The notes: a model not told the origin generated them from the sequence alone. A stretch of 21,030 nucleotides of DNA from JBQTIM01 sp052388135 (GCA_052388135.1 JBQTIM010000230.1:1-21030); one strand, 5' to 3'. Shown: positions 8,607-17,390, numbered from the stretch's first letter. Program-made: numbers and translations.

Positions 8607-9139
8607 CAGTTCATCAGCCTCACTTTCTCCACGGACATTTGCAGAGTCTTGGTGTCCCCCCCCGATGTTTTCTTCTCGAAGCTCATGGAGATGGCTATGA
8701 GCCCCAGGTCGCCCGATTTCGGATACGTGAACGACAAGAGGCGCAGTGTGCCGGATATGGGCCTCTTGCCGCCCGGGGTCTCCATGTAAAGATGCTTCCC
8801 CTCCTGATAGTATTGCACCTGTTCCGTCGCCGCGCCACCCTTTATAAAGCGGGTGAACGTGATGCTGGAGTGGGGCGGCTGGCCCGGCTTTTGGCTGATG
8901 AGGACGCTGGTCTTGACGGCTTGCCGCAGGCCGCGCTCCAAAAGGGCCATGGCCGACCGGGCGTCCCGCTGGATATCCACACGGGCCGTGTTGAGGTTGA
9001 CCAACCGCGCCATTTGTATGGACAGCTTGGCGCCCAGGAACAGGAGCGTTCCGAGCACGGCCACCACGACGACCGCCTCGATGAGCGTGTAGCCCGGCGG
9101 GCCGTCCCTCTTTTCGCGGATACGAGAGGTTCCATGCAT
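8606..9139 (-). CDS. Prepilin-like protein, PilW/GspJ type
   Basis: A 177-aa protein with a class III signal: a short basic leader, GPPG at 13-16 and cleavage expected after Gly16, giving mature YTLIEAVVVVAVLG with Glu at +5 and a hydrophobic helix. A soluble domain of about 130 residues follows (QYYQEGKHLYMET; LRLLSFTYP), similar in layout to PilW/GspJ-like minor pilins. It starts 8 bp after the stop of the 828-aa giant prepilin and overlaps the next start by 1 nt. It has no strong ribosome site, so it may depend on coupling. It needs a prepilin peptidase encoded elsewhere. Confidence 0.85.
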   Translation of the reverse strand: MHGTSRIREKRDGPPGYTLIEAVVVVAVLGTLLFLGAKLSIQMARLVNLNTARVDIQRDARSAMALLERGLRQAVKTSVLISQKPGQPPHSSITFTRFIKGGAATEQVQYYQEGKHLYMETPGGKRPISGTLRLLSFTYPKSGDLGLIAISMSFEKKTSGGDTKTLQMSVEKVRLMN

Positions 9140-9147
9140 GGGCCATT

Positions 9148-11634
9148 TTACCAGTCGAAGTTCCTCACCGCCGTTTGGCCCGGCTCCACCTGGACCGCGG
9201 TTCCGCCTTCATAGGCCTTGCGGGGCAGGGGCACCATGGCGTTGCCCTGCCATTCCCAATACCAGGCACAAAGATTGTATTTGGGCGCTGACTGGCCGCG
9301 CACGGCGATCTTAAACCGCCCTTCCGCGTCGCTGGTCGCTCCGAAATATTGCGGCCCGGGGGACGGAGGCATGTCGGGCGGGTTGGCTCCGATGGAACCT
9401 GCGCGAGCGTAAAGCAAAACGCCGGTGGTGATGGGCTTGCCGTTCCTGCGTACGGTGCCCTCAATGTAGCCTGTGGCGCCGTCGATCGTGAACGTGCCCG
9501 CGGAGAAAGGGCCTCCGCCGGCCGACACGGGGACCGGCTGGGAAGGGGGGCTGGAGGACTCGTTTTCCGGGTCATCGAGGACCGGGGAAACGATGTAGGT
9601 GCCCGGAGGGAGCCTGTCGATCCGGAACGTTCCGTCGGTTTGCGTGAGCACGGATCCTTTTTCAACGCCCGACACGGAATCGGAGGCGACGACCACCATG
9701 TTCGCCAGGGGATCGCCCAAGCCGGCGTTGACGACCGTCCCGATGATGGCCCCGCCGGTCTGCAAAACGATGTCGGGAAGTTTTTTCACCCGGCCCAGAT
9801 CCACCTGCACGCCGTTGATGGAGGCTTCAAGATAGCTGGGGTCTATCTGCCCCGGGTTGGCGACGACGTCGGTGACTCCGGGCGGAGCCTCCAGGAAATA
9901 CGTCCCATCGTCGCTGGTGGGGAGGAAGTTCCCCGCCGCCGACACGACGATGCCGTTGACGGGCGCTCCCGAAAAGTCTTTGACCGTGCCGGTGATGTAG
10001 CCTTGGAACGACGTTTCGTCGAGCCCGTGCGGGCCGGAGGGCGTAATGACGCCGTTGGCGACGGTGGTGCTCGGGGTTACTTTCCGCACGCTGTCGCTTG
10101 TGATGTAAACGTTCCAGGTGCCGGTGGTGACGTTGGTTAGAGTAAAATCGCCGTTGGCGTTGGCGACGGCGGGGCCGGACAGGCCGTCTTTGGCGAACAC
10201 GACCGCCCCCCTGGCCGGGGTGCCGGCCAACGGCGTTTCCGAATCGCTGATGCCCTGGAGAGGAATGTAGCCGCCGTGGGCGGAACCGTTGGCGTGGCCG
10301 TGGTCGTTGTGGACCCAGTCAAGATTGTTGCTGTTCCTGTCCCAGGCGTTGCCCCCCGAGATTTCCGCGCCGTGCAGGGAGCCGGCGTCCGAAAGGCGGG
10401 TGGCTCTCCGTTCTATGCTTTCGTTGAGGGCCAAGCCGTCCCCGTTCATGGTGGTGGGGCGGAACGCCGCGCCTTCCGCCCCGACGTTGGCCGGGGGCCG
10501 GGAGGCGTCCGCGCTCCCCCAGGCCACGCTGTCCAGGCGCGCCCCCGTGGCCGCGTCCAAAAGAATGACCGCGCCGCCTTGGCCGGCCGTGATGCGCTGG
10601 GTCGTCCCATATTTGATAGGGGCGCCCAGGCTGTCGGTGCCGATGAGACAGTAGTGATGGCTCGGAACGCTTACGCTGCCCGTCAGGGCCAAGTCCGTCG
10701 CCGTCCAGGAGCCGCCTGCCGCCACTTGAAGGCGGATGTTGGCGCCGTTCACCGTCCAGGGCCATGTGGTGGGATTGTAAAGCTCGATATACTCCGTGTT
10801 GTCGTCTCCCACGCCCGCGCAGACTTCGGAGATGACCAAATGGTCGCGAAGGAAGGCGCTGCCGGAAATGTGCCCTCTTTGCATCCACACCAGGCCGAAG
10901 TCCTGATTCGTGACCGGCGAGCCGGCCGGCGCGAAGACCGGCGGCCGCGTCTGCGGCCAGTGGCCGGAGAGGCTGGCATGCAAGGTGTAGGTGCCGGGCT
11001 CGATCCAGAAACCGTAATTGCCGGTCGGGGAAACACTGAGGCCGGCTTGGCTGGTTTTCTCCAAGGGGACGACACGAACGTTGGCGAGATTCGGACCCGG
11101 ATTGCGCTTCGTTTTTCCCTCGATACGCGCGCTCATGGTGGCCCGACGCGGGTTCTGTTCCAGGCTCGCCATCTCCAGCTTCCGCCAGCGGCCTTTGTCT
11201 TGCCAGACGACGTAGACGGCGATTTCCTTGAGCCCGTGGTCGGGGGAGTTCCAGGACAGGTATTCCATTCCCCCCGTGGCGTTCTGAGTCACTTTCCTCA
11301 CAAAGGTCCTGCGCTCGAAAACCTGCCCTTCCACCTGGATTTTCTCCGGCGGATAGTAGCCCTTATCGTATACCATGTTCGGGGAAAAGTTGCTGTCGGA
11401 GGCGGAGGACGTGGTGGCCATGATTCGGTAGTAGGAGCGCGTTTTCAGAACACCGATCTGCTCCTGCGCCAGGTTGGACGCCAAGGTTTTCGTATTGGAT
11501 TGTTGGGAGCCGCGGGCGATATACATGAACCCGCCCGTCATCCCTAGGAAAGCCACCGTCATGATCAAGCCTGCGATCATGACTTCGGTAAGAGTGAAAC
11601 CATCGCTTCGCAGCGCCCGGCGGATTCCAGCCAT
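9148..11634 (-). CDS. Giant prepilin (828 aa) with lamin-tail and carboxypeptidase-regulatory-like domains
   Basis: First gene of the leftward operon. The leader MAGIRRALRSDG is followed by FTLTEVMIAGLIMTVAFLG: cleavage after Gly12, Glu at mature +5, then a pilin helix. Most pilins are 120-200 aa; this one adds about 680 residues of beta-sandwich modules. Visible are a carboxypeptidase-regulatory-like repeat (about 165-250), a lamin-tail-like domain (about 262-430: LVISEVCAGVGDDNTEYIEL, then NPTTWPW), and about four more regulatory-like repeats (460-828) with motifs such as DGTFRIDRLPPGTYIV and EGRFKIAVRG. Such modules occur in secreted and surface proteins. The ATG at 11634 has GGGAG 5 nt upstream; TTG and GTG codons further up are less likely. 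An adhesin-like minor pilin displayed at a fibre tip is inferred. Confidence 0.88.
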   Translation of the reverse strand: MAGIRRALRSDGFTLTEVMIAGLIMTVAFLGMTGGFMYIARGSQQSNTKTLASNLAQEQIGVLKTRSYYRIMATTSSASDSNFSPNMVYDKGYYPPEKIQVEGQVFERRTFVRKVTQNATGGMEYLSWNSPDHGLKEIAVYVVWQDKGRWRKLEMASLEQNPRRATMSARIEGKTKRNPGPNLANVRVVPLEKTSQAGLSVSPTGNYGFWIEPGTYTLHASLSGHWPQTRPPVFAPAGSPVTNQDFGLVWMQRGHISGSAFLRDHLVISEVCAGVGDDNTEYIELYNPTTWPWTVNGANIRLQVAAGGSWTATDLALTGSVSVPSHHYCLIGTDSLGAPIKYGTTQRITAGQGGAVILLDAATGARLDSVAWGSADASRPPANVGAEGAAFRPTTMNGDGLALNESIERRATRLSDAGSLHGAEISGGNAWDRNSNNLDWVHNDHGHANGSAHGGYIPLQGISDSETPLAGTPARGAVVFAKDGLSGPAVANANGDFTLTNVTTGTWNVYITSDSVRKVTPSTTVANGVITPSGPHGLDETSFQGYITGTVKDFSGAPVNGIVVSAAGNFLPTSDDGTYFLEAPPGVTDVVANPGQIDPSYLEASINGVQVDLGRVKKLPDIVLQTGGAIIGTVVNAGLGDPLANMVVVASDSVSGVEKGSVLTQTDGTFRIDRLPPGTYIVSPVLDDPENESSSPPSQPVPVSAGGGPFSAGTFTIDGATGYIEGTVRRNGKPITTGVLLYARAGSIGANPPDMPPSPGPQYFGATSDAEGRFKIAVRGQSAPKYNLCAWYWEWQGNAMVPLPRKAYEGGTAVQVEPGQTAVRNFDW

Positions 11635-11672
11635 GTACACTCCCAATGCAACGAAACGACTATCTCGGTGTA

Positions 11673-11701
11673 ATCATATTAGAAAAGGCGTAGTTTTTCA
11701 A
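11673..11701 (-). promoter_or_regulatory. Promoter of the leftward pilin operon
   Basis: On the minus strand TTGAAA (11701-11696), a 17-bp spacer and TATGAT (11678-11673) closely match sigma70. The transcript would start near 11666, giving a leader of about 32 nt with GGGAG before the ATG at 11634. The -35 box overlaps a CAATTG palindrome. Confidence 0.6.
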
Positions 11702-11734
11702 TTGGTTTGATATAAAAGTGTTGATATTCAATTG
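11699..11734. promoter_or_regulatory. Two CAATTG palindromes 30 bp apart: candidate operator
   Basis: CAATTG occurs at 11699-11704 and 11729-11734, exactly 30 bp apart (about three helical turns), in an AT-rich island, with TTGATAT-like repeats between them. The left copy covers the -35 of the leftward promoter. Chance is possible in AT-rich DNA. Confidence 0.25.
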
Positions 11735-11804
11735 TTTTTAAATTTAGAGCTGCGATTTTTTATGCCGAGGAACCGCCGCCGTCCCGCCGTTACTGAAAAA
11801 GCGG

Positions 11805-11833
11805 TTGAATCGGTGGATACGTAGCTATATATT
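11805..11833 (+). promoter_or_regulatory. Promoter of the rightward pilin operon
   Basis: TTGAAT (11805-11810), a 17-bp spacer and TATATT (11828-11833) match sigma70 at 4 of 6 and 5 of 6 positions. Transcription would start near 11840, about 45 nt before the GTG at 11885. A perfect TTGACA at 11833-11838 has no good -10 box 16-18 bp downstream. Confidence 0.45.
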
Positions 11834-11884
11834 TGACATATGTTACGAAGAAACAAATCGCCTGTGCCTAGGTAGGCCTGTTGC

Positions 11885-13147
11885 GTGAACGAGGGACGGC
11901 GCAGCCTTTCAGTTTTGGGAAATTCAAGCGGGACCGCCGCGCTCGTCATCATCCTTTTTATCGCGCTCCTGATCGCCATGCCGGCCGGTTTTCAAATGAT
12001 CTCTTCCATCAGGCAGCAGACACGGCAGTCCCTGAGGATGGACGTGCAGGCCGGCGACGCGGCGAGCGGGGGTATCGTGGACGCTCTTTCCTGGTTCCGG
12101 CGGCAGCCCGTCCAGCCCGTGGCCCAGATGAACGACGTCGCTTACCTTTGGCCCGACGCGGCCTTCCACCCCCGGCAAGCCGACGGGTCCACCATCGACG
12201 AGAGCATAGGCATCGTTAAGGAATACCCGGTGAGCGACTCCACAAACCTTTGGGCACGCTATGAGGTGCGCCGCCAGTCCGCGAATCCCGCCGTCGCGCC
12301 CCTCGTGGAACGTGTGCACGACATCACCAACACGCGCTATCCCGATTTCTCCAACGGCGACGGTTTGGCCTGGATCCTCCATTCCCGCGGCTATATTTTC
12401 CGGAGAAAGGATGCCGCCCTGCCCTACAACCAGGCCCCCAACACGGTGCTGGCAACGGCCGAAAAGTCCACGGAAATCCGGCGCCTCGCGCTGACATTGC
12501 CCTTCCCGGCCGCGGCCATCGTTTCCAACCGCAATGGGGTGTCGGTGGGCGCGTTCGCCAGGATCGCCGGAGGGCCGGCCGCGGGGTTGGGTTATTACGA
12601 GGGCCTGACCTGGACCGGGTCCGGCACGGTCACGGGGAACCCCGACCAAATGATTTGCTATTCCACGAACACCCCGGTCATCCCCGGCATGCCGGCCGCC
12701 TATCCCGCGGAAACGACCAAGGCGGTCTTCGGGGCCACGCAGCAGGAGCTCCGGCTCATGGCGGACGTGAACGCCAACGGCGTCGGCGACCTGCCGGCGG
12801 CCTACCCTTCCATGGCGCTGGTTTACATCAACGGGAACGCGGCCTTCGGCGCCTCCCGCAAACTGCAGGGGGGCGGCATCCTGTACGTCAACGGGAACCT
12901 CGATGCGCCGGCCGCCGCCCAGATGCGCTTTTACGGGCTCATCTTTTGCACGGGGAACGTCGCCATCGAGCCGCCCGGCTCCCTGGAGGGTACGCTCTTC
13001 GCCCTGGGGTCCGTGAACCTCAACGCGCCGGGACCTCTGGAAGCCGAGGTGCTCTATTCGCCCAGCGCCCTGGAAACGGTGACGTATACCATCGGGGCCT
13101 ACCGCGAGCTGCGCAGCCCGCAAAAAAAATTCCTGGGGGTAAAGTGA
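11885..13147 (+). CDS. PilX-like protein with a fused beta-rich C-terminal domain
   Basis: A 420-aa protein, first of the rightward operon. The GTG start at 11885 is supported by AGGTAGG 8 nt upstream. After a 16-residue leader comes TAALVIILFIALLIAMPAG, a PilX/GspK-like membrane helix with no Glu at +5, then a long soluble region. Residues about 311-405 are a run of short beta-strands (ALVYINGNAAFG; GGGILYVNGNLDAP; FYGLIFCTGNVAIEP; LEGTLFALGSVNLNAPG), suggesting a repetitive beta-solenoid-like fold. The same strand pattern appears in the separate secreted protein of the leftward operon. The stop overlaps the next gene's GTG by 4 nt (GTGA). Probably the PilX-like member of a minor-pilin complex; ligand unknown. 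Confidence 0.82.
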   Translation: MNEGRRSLSVLGNSSGTAALVIILFIALLIAMPAGFQMISSIRQQTRQSLRMDVQAGDAASGGIVDALSWFRRQPVQPVAQMNDVAYLWPDAAFHPRQADGSTIDESIGIVKEYPVSDSTNLWARYEVRRQSANPAVAPLVERVHDITNTRYPDFSNGDGLAWILHSRGYIFRRKDAALPYNQAPNTVLATAEKSTEIRRLALTLPFPAAAIVSNRNGVSVGAFARIAGGPAAGLGYYEGLTWTGSGTVTGNPDQMICYSTNTPVIPGMPAAYPAETTKAVFGATQQELRLMADVNANGVGDLPAAYPSMALVYINGNAAFGASRKLQGGGILYVNGNLDAPAAAQMRFYGLIFCTGNVAIEPPGSLEGTLFALGSVNLNAPGPLEAEVLYSPSALETVTYTIGAYRELRSPQKKFLGVK

Positions 13148-16100
13148 GACTGTCTCCCGCCGCCGGGGCCGCCGGGATGAGCATGGTGGAGATCATCATC
13201 GGTTTGGTCCTGCTGGCCATGGTGGGGCTGGGCATGGCCAGGCTCCTCAGGTTCACCAGCGTCCAGAGCGTCCGGACGCAAAACAAGGCGTTCGCCGCGG
13301 AGAAGGCTTCGCAAATGATGGAAGAGCTTCGGTCGCTCGTGGAATCGTCCGGGGCCGCCGGCATCAGCGTTTTGGACGACTACGACGACGGTACGGCGAA
13401 CAAACCGGTGCTGACCACGGAAAGCTCCGTGACGGACCCCGCTCATCCCTTGAGCGGGAACAACGGCCTCCTCTACGAACGGCGCATCACCGTGCGCAAA
13501 TTGGCGGAGGAGCCCCTCGCCCGGCGGGTCCACGTGCGCGTCTACGCCGCCAAGGGCCGCGAGCCCCTGGCCGAGACGGTCAGCGTGCTGCGCACCATCG
13601 CGGCCGTCTTCCCCCCCAGCCAGACCTACGACATATACGCGGTCGCCATCCCCAACTGCCTGAGCCTCGGGATGGGAAGCTTGGACATCCCTCAGTCCAT
13701 GCTCCAAAGCGTGGTCAACGCGGTGAAGGCGCGAAACCCGGGCCTGAGGTACCGCGTGCACGTCATCAACCGCCTCGCCTACGGGCGGGACCCCTACTAC
13801 ACGCCTTACACCAACACCTTGCCGGCCCAGACCAACGCGCTGCCTTCCGCCTACGTTTACGTGGGCCACACGGCGAACCAGGCCTACCATTACGTTCCGA
13901 GCCTCTTCGACGGCCGGGTGTCCATCGACGGGACCATCCCGAACATCGGCGCCTACACCATGGCGGACATGTACAACCACGCCGTGCGCTATCCGGACGA
14001 GGTGAAGGAATACACCGAGCGCTACAACAGCGCCCCGGCCGGGAACAAGCCGGAGAAGAGCTTGAGGATGATCCTGGAGGAAATGAACAGCCAGCCCGGC
14101 CTTCACCGCAACGCCATCCTGGTCAGCCTGCACGGGCCCTCCATCCCCCTGCCTCCCATGCGCAACTACTCGGACCCGGCCAAAGACCCGGCCGGGCGTC
14201 CCGACGTGCGGGTGGTCACCCATCCCGAGCGGCTGAGCTACGGGGCTTCGGAACCGGTGAAACTGCGGGTTTACTCCTACGTCACGAGGCCGGACAGCTA
14301 CGGGCACAACACGCCCCTGGCCGTTCCCATCACCGTCAAGATTTCCCGCCCCATCGCGGCCGGCAACATCTCCGTGCGCAAGCTGTCGGGCTACGGCGGC
14401 GGCGTTACGGGTTATTCCTGGGGGCCGGCGGTCGGGCCCGCCGGCGGTGCCCTGGATTACGACGTGGCCACGACGGCCGGCGAAACCGCCATCATCCTGA
14501 AAAACAGCCCCCTCCGCCACGGAGCAAACCTCGGCGGGCAGGGCCTCCAGGCCTCGGCCGACGCCCGGCTCTACGACCTGGAGTACATCCCCGCCCACAT
14601 GGAGGCCCTCATGCCGGGCACCACCCATTTCCGGGAAGGCGTCCGGGACCTGGCCGACGCCGCCCTGGGCGCGCCCAAGAACACCGCCCGCTGGGTCATC
14701 ACGATCCCGGGCTCCCAGTTCAGCACCACGGGGGAAACCCTCATCGAGACCTGGATCGGCGACGGCATCGCCGACCCGGCCACCCGGGCCGATCCCAAGC
14801 CCAACCTCTCCCGGACCTACACGTGGGTGGGGGCCGCCAACCCGCCGCCCGTGACCGAACAGTACCAGTTCCTGGGCGATCCCCGCCACATGCCTTACTC
14901 CGACGTCAAGAGGGACGGGGGCTACAACTGGTACTTTCGGGGCTTCAACGGGACCATGGCGGCCAACTATCCCGGGTTCGACAAGGTCCCTGCCTCTCCC
15001 GTGGAGGGCTGGGCCAACGTTAACGTGGCCGGTTCCTTCGGCTATCTCAATTTCGACTTCCCCCGCTACCTTCAGATCTACCGGAACGCCTTCATGCGGG
15101 CCAACGCCGTCTACAACAACTCCTGGACCCTCGCCTTCTACGCGCACCTGGGGGGCGAGCATTTCTTGTCCACCAGCTTCGGGCCGAAGATCCTCGCCCA
15201 TCCCTGGAACCAGTTGGGCCTCCTGGAAAACATCAACGAGCTGTCCGGCTTGATATCGGGCTCGACCATCGCGGACGAGTATTACCCCCGGGTCCCGTCC
15301 AGGACGGACCACAGCTGGTGGGGCCTCTATTGGCTGGGCGAACTCTATCCCGACGGCCAGTTCCCAGCCTGGTCCACGCCGGGGAACCCGCAGTACGGCA
15401 ACCTCCCGACGGGCCTGGGAAACTTCTACAGGGCCACCTACTCGAACTTCGGCTTTCCCGGGACCATGAACCGCGTCTCCTACGACGCCGGCGCGGCCGG
15501 CTTCTTCAACGGCAACGCCTCCGCCGACGACGCCACCTTCGTCTACGTGCCCCACAAACCCGGCGCGCGGGCGCAGTCCCTTCCCCTCGGGCAAACCATC
15601 GCCCTGGACTTCAAGTTCGCCCTGTCCAACACGGTTTTGGGGTCCCGGCCCATGAGCCTGACGGCCGACGTCAGCCTGGGAAGTTCCGGAGTGCACGCCC
15701 GGCCGCCGGAGTGGATGGACCCCGTGTATCAAGGCCAACGGACCCGCGTCAACACCATCGAGACCTATTATGAGGCCGACCCCGCCTATGTCAACACCGC
15801 CGAATACGACGCCAGCAGCCTGTTGAGCATGCAGCCGGGGGCCGGCGGGAACAGCGGCTACGTCTGCCACATGGGCTTCGACGCGGAGCTCAACACGGTC
15901 TTGAAGCAGACGCTCATCACGGCCGTCCGCGGCTTCCAGAGGGCGGGAGCCGACGACATAGCCACCACCAAGATCACCCAGATCCCGAGGGTCAAGATCA
16001 GTTCACCCGGCTTGGGGGATGAGTTCGATAACCCGACCTCCATCACCGTCGCCTGGGACGTGGGCTGGCTCCGCTGGGACGGCAGGGCCTACACGACAAA

Positions 16101-16374
16101 TTATTCTCCCGGATGGACGCCGTCGCCGGCCGTGCCCCTGACGTACAACATCAAGTATTCCTCCGACCGGGGCCAGACATGGAAATTCGTCCAGACCGGT
16201 CTGCCGGCCGAGCAAGGCGTGAGGAGCAACGCCAACGCCGTGGCGGGCGGCCCCTACGCGTGGAACGTGGCCGCCTTCCCCCGCGGCCATTACATCGTCG
16301 CCGTGGAGGCCTACCGGGACGGCCTGCCCCTGCACTACGCGTCGCATTGGATGGACGTCTACATCCAGCGATGA
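13144..16374 (+). CDS. Giant prepilin (1076 aa) with a large unrecognised extracellular region
   Basis: The GTG at 13144 overlaps the previous stop, and the frame gives leader MRLSPAAGAAG then MSMVEIIIGLVLLAMVGLG: cleavage after Gly11, Glu at mature +5. The N-terminal pilin part (to about 150) resembles PilV/GspI-like pilins. About 900 residues follow that I do not recognise: rich in Tyr, Trp, Asn, Gly and Pro with few Cys, typical of extracellular beta-rich or enzyme-like domains. The last 130 residues (from about 948; VKISSPGLGDEF, then TYNIKYSSDRGQTWKFV) look like an Ig/fibronectin-type sandwich. This is several times the usual pilin length. ATGA overlap couples it to the next gene. A tip adhesin or substrate-binding pilin is inferred; an enzymatic role is possible but no catalytic motif is seen. 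Confidence 0.87.
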   Translation: MRLSPAAGAAGMSMVEIIIGLVLLAMVGLGMARLLRFTSVQSVRTQNKAFAAEKASQMMEELRSLVESSGAAGISVLDDYDDGTANKPVLTTESSVTDPAHPLSGNNGLLYERRITVRKLAEEPLARRVHVRVYAAKGREPLAETVSVLRTIAAVFPPSQTYDIYAVAIPNCLSLGMGSLDIPQSMLQSVVNAVKARNPGLRYRVHVINRLAYGRDPYYTPYTNTLPAQTNALPSAYVYVGHTANQAYHYVPSLFDGRVSIDGTIPNIGAYTMADMYNHAVRYPDEVKEYTERYNSAPAGNKPEKSLRMILEEMNSQPGLHRNAILVSLHGPSIPLPPMRNYSDPAKDPAGRPDVRVVTHPERLSYGASEPVKLRVYSYVTRPDSYGHNTPLAVPITVKISRPIAAGNISVRKLSGYGGGVTGYSWGPAVGPAGGALDYDVATTAGETAIILKNSPLRHGANLGGQGLQASADARLYDLEYIPAHMEALMPGTTHFREGVRDLADAALGAPKNTARWVITIPGSQFSTTGETLIETWIGDGIADPATRADPKPNLSRTYTWVGAANPPPVTEQYQFLGDPRHMPYSDVKRDGGYNWYFRGFNGTMAANYPGFDKVPASPVEGWANVNVAGSFGYLNFDFPRYLQIYRNAFMRANAVYNNSWTLAFYAHLGGEHFLSTSFGPKILAHPWNQLGLLENINELSGLISGSTIADEYYPRVPSRTDHSWWGLYWLGELYPDGQFPAWSTPGNPQYGNLPTGLGNFYRATYSNFGFPGTMNRVSYDAGAAGFFNGNASADDATFVYVPHKPGARAQSLPLGQTIALDFKFALSNTVLGSRPMSLTADVSLGSSGVHARPPEWMDPVYQGQRTRVNTIETYYEADPAYVNTAEYDASSLLSMQPGAGGNSGYVCHMGFDAELNTVLKQTLITAVRGFQRAGADDIATTKITQIPRVKISSPGLGDEFDNPTSITVAWDVGWLRWDGRAYTTNYSPGWTPSPAVPLTYNIKYSSDRGQTWKFVQTGLPAEQGVRSNANAVAGGPYAWNVAAFPRGHYIVAVEAYRDGLPLHYASHWMDVYIQR

Positions 16375-17390
16375 ACTCCGAAAAGGGCACGACCCTCATC
16401 GAGATCATCGCCAGCGCCGCCATGCTGGCCCTCCTTTGCCTCGGGGCCGCCAGCGTGTTCTCGAACTCGCAGCGGGGGTTCACCTTGGTGGAGGCCAAGG
16501 CCACCTTGAAGCGCGGCACGCAGAAGGGCGTGACGGCCCTGACGTCCGTCCTGCGCCAGAACAAGAGGATGTTCACCGCGGCGGACGCCGCGTTCACCTC
16601 CCGCTTCGCCGGCGTCGTTCCGGCCGCCGGCACGAGGGTCCTTCCCGTCATAGAGCCGGGCGGCTCCCTGGACTCTTCCTCGCCGCTCTTTCAGAGCGGG
16701 AGCGTCGGCAACTCCCTGTTCACCGCGTTCTTGTCCCAAACGTTCACGGAGGACATCCCGCTGGGACCCGGGACGTTCCAGCCCACCATCGACATCTATT
16801 CCTTCCTGAACTGCTACCTGGCGGCCGATCCCGCCCATTCCATCGCCAATTCCACGCGCCTTATGCTGTTCTTCCAGATCAGCGTGCCGCACGCGGACTA
16901 TGAGCAGATCATGTCCATCCCCGGCGGCGGCTCCCCCAACAAGCGGATGAAGACGGTCCAGGCGCTGTACGGCGCGGGCTTTCGGTTCGCCTGGAACTCC
17001 AGCAACCACGACCGCTATTCCCTGGAGGCGTCGGGCGCCATGTCCCCCGTGGGCGCCGCCACGGCCATCCCGGTCCAGGAGACCTACGACCTCTTCGCCC
17101 AGTCGCGTTCGCAGGGGCGGTTCGCCCAGGTGTTCGGCCTGCAGGCTTTCAGCTCCTCCCTGGGCGGATACCGGGTGGGGATATCCCCCAACGGAAACGC
17201 CGGCTATGAGCCCGATGAGCCCGTGCCTCTTTTCAGCTCCCTCAACCCCGGAGGGCTGGAAATCGCCGTCGTCGGCTCGGGGAACGCCCGCAAGGCCATG
17301 ATCCGCCTGGTCGGCGTCGCGCAAGGGACGTTCAAGGGATGGGCCAACAGCGAAAGCTTGGCCGTCGTGTCCTTCCGGGACGTCTGGTGA
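16371..17390 (+). CDS. Prepilin-like protein, PilW-like, last of the rightward operon
   Basis: A 339-aa protein starting at the ATG at 16371, overlapping the previous stop by 4 nt. The leader MNSEKG is followed by TTLIEIIASAAMLALLCLG: cleavage after Gly6, Glu at mature +5 and a hydrophobic helix. The soluble part (about 300 residues) is longer than typical minor pilins and has no family I can name. By position (after PilX-like and PilV-like members) it resembles PilW. No terminator is visible just downstream. Confidence 0.85.
   Translation: MNSEKGTTLIEIIASAAMLALLCLGAASVFSNSQRGFTLVEAKATLKRGTQKGVTALTSVLRQNKRMFTAADAAFTSRFAGVVPAAGTRVLPVIEPGGSLDSSSPLFQSGSVGNSLFTAFLSQTFTEDIPLGPGTFQPTIDIYSFLNCYLAADPAHSIANSTRLMLFFQISVPHADYEQIMSIPGGGSPNKRMKTVQALYGAGFRFAWNSSNHDRYSLEASGAMSPVGAATAIPVQETYDLFAQSRSQGRFAQVFGLQAFSSSLGGYRVGISPNGNAGYEPDEPVPLFSSLNPGGLEIAVVGSGNARKAMIRLVGVAQGTFKGWANSESLAVVSFRDVW

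Noticed and set aside
8607..9146. N-terminal extension of the 147-aa PilX-like gene up to 9146
   Set aside because: The extension overlaps the 177-aa prepilin in another frame; the ATG at 8606 directly precedes a PilX-type helix.
11728..11979. 83-codon minus frame in the divergent promoter region
   Set aside because: It overlaps both the rightward promoter and the start of the PilX-like gene, and has no family resemblance.
13099..15870. 923-codon minus-strand frame inside the 1076-aa prepilin gene
   Set aside because: It is antisense to a gene with a pilin signal and coupled start; its protein is Val/Gly/His-rich with no domain.
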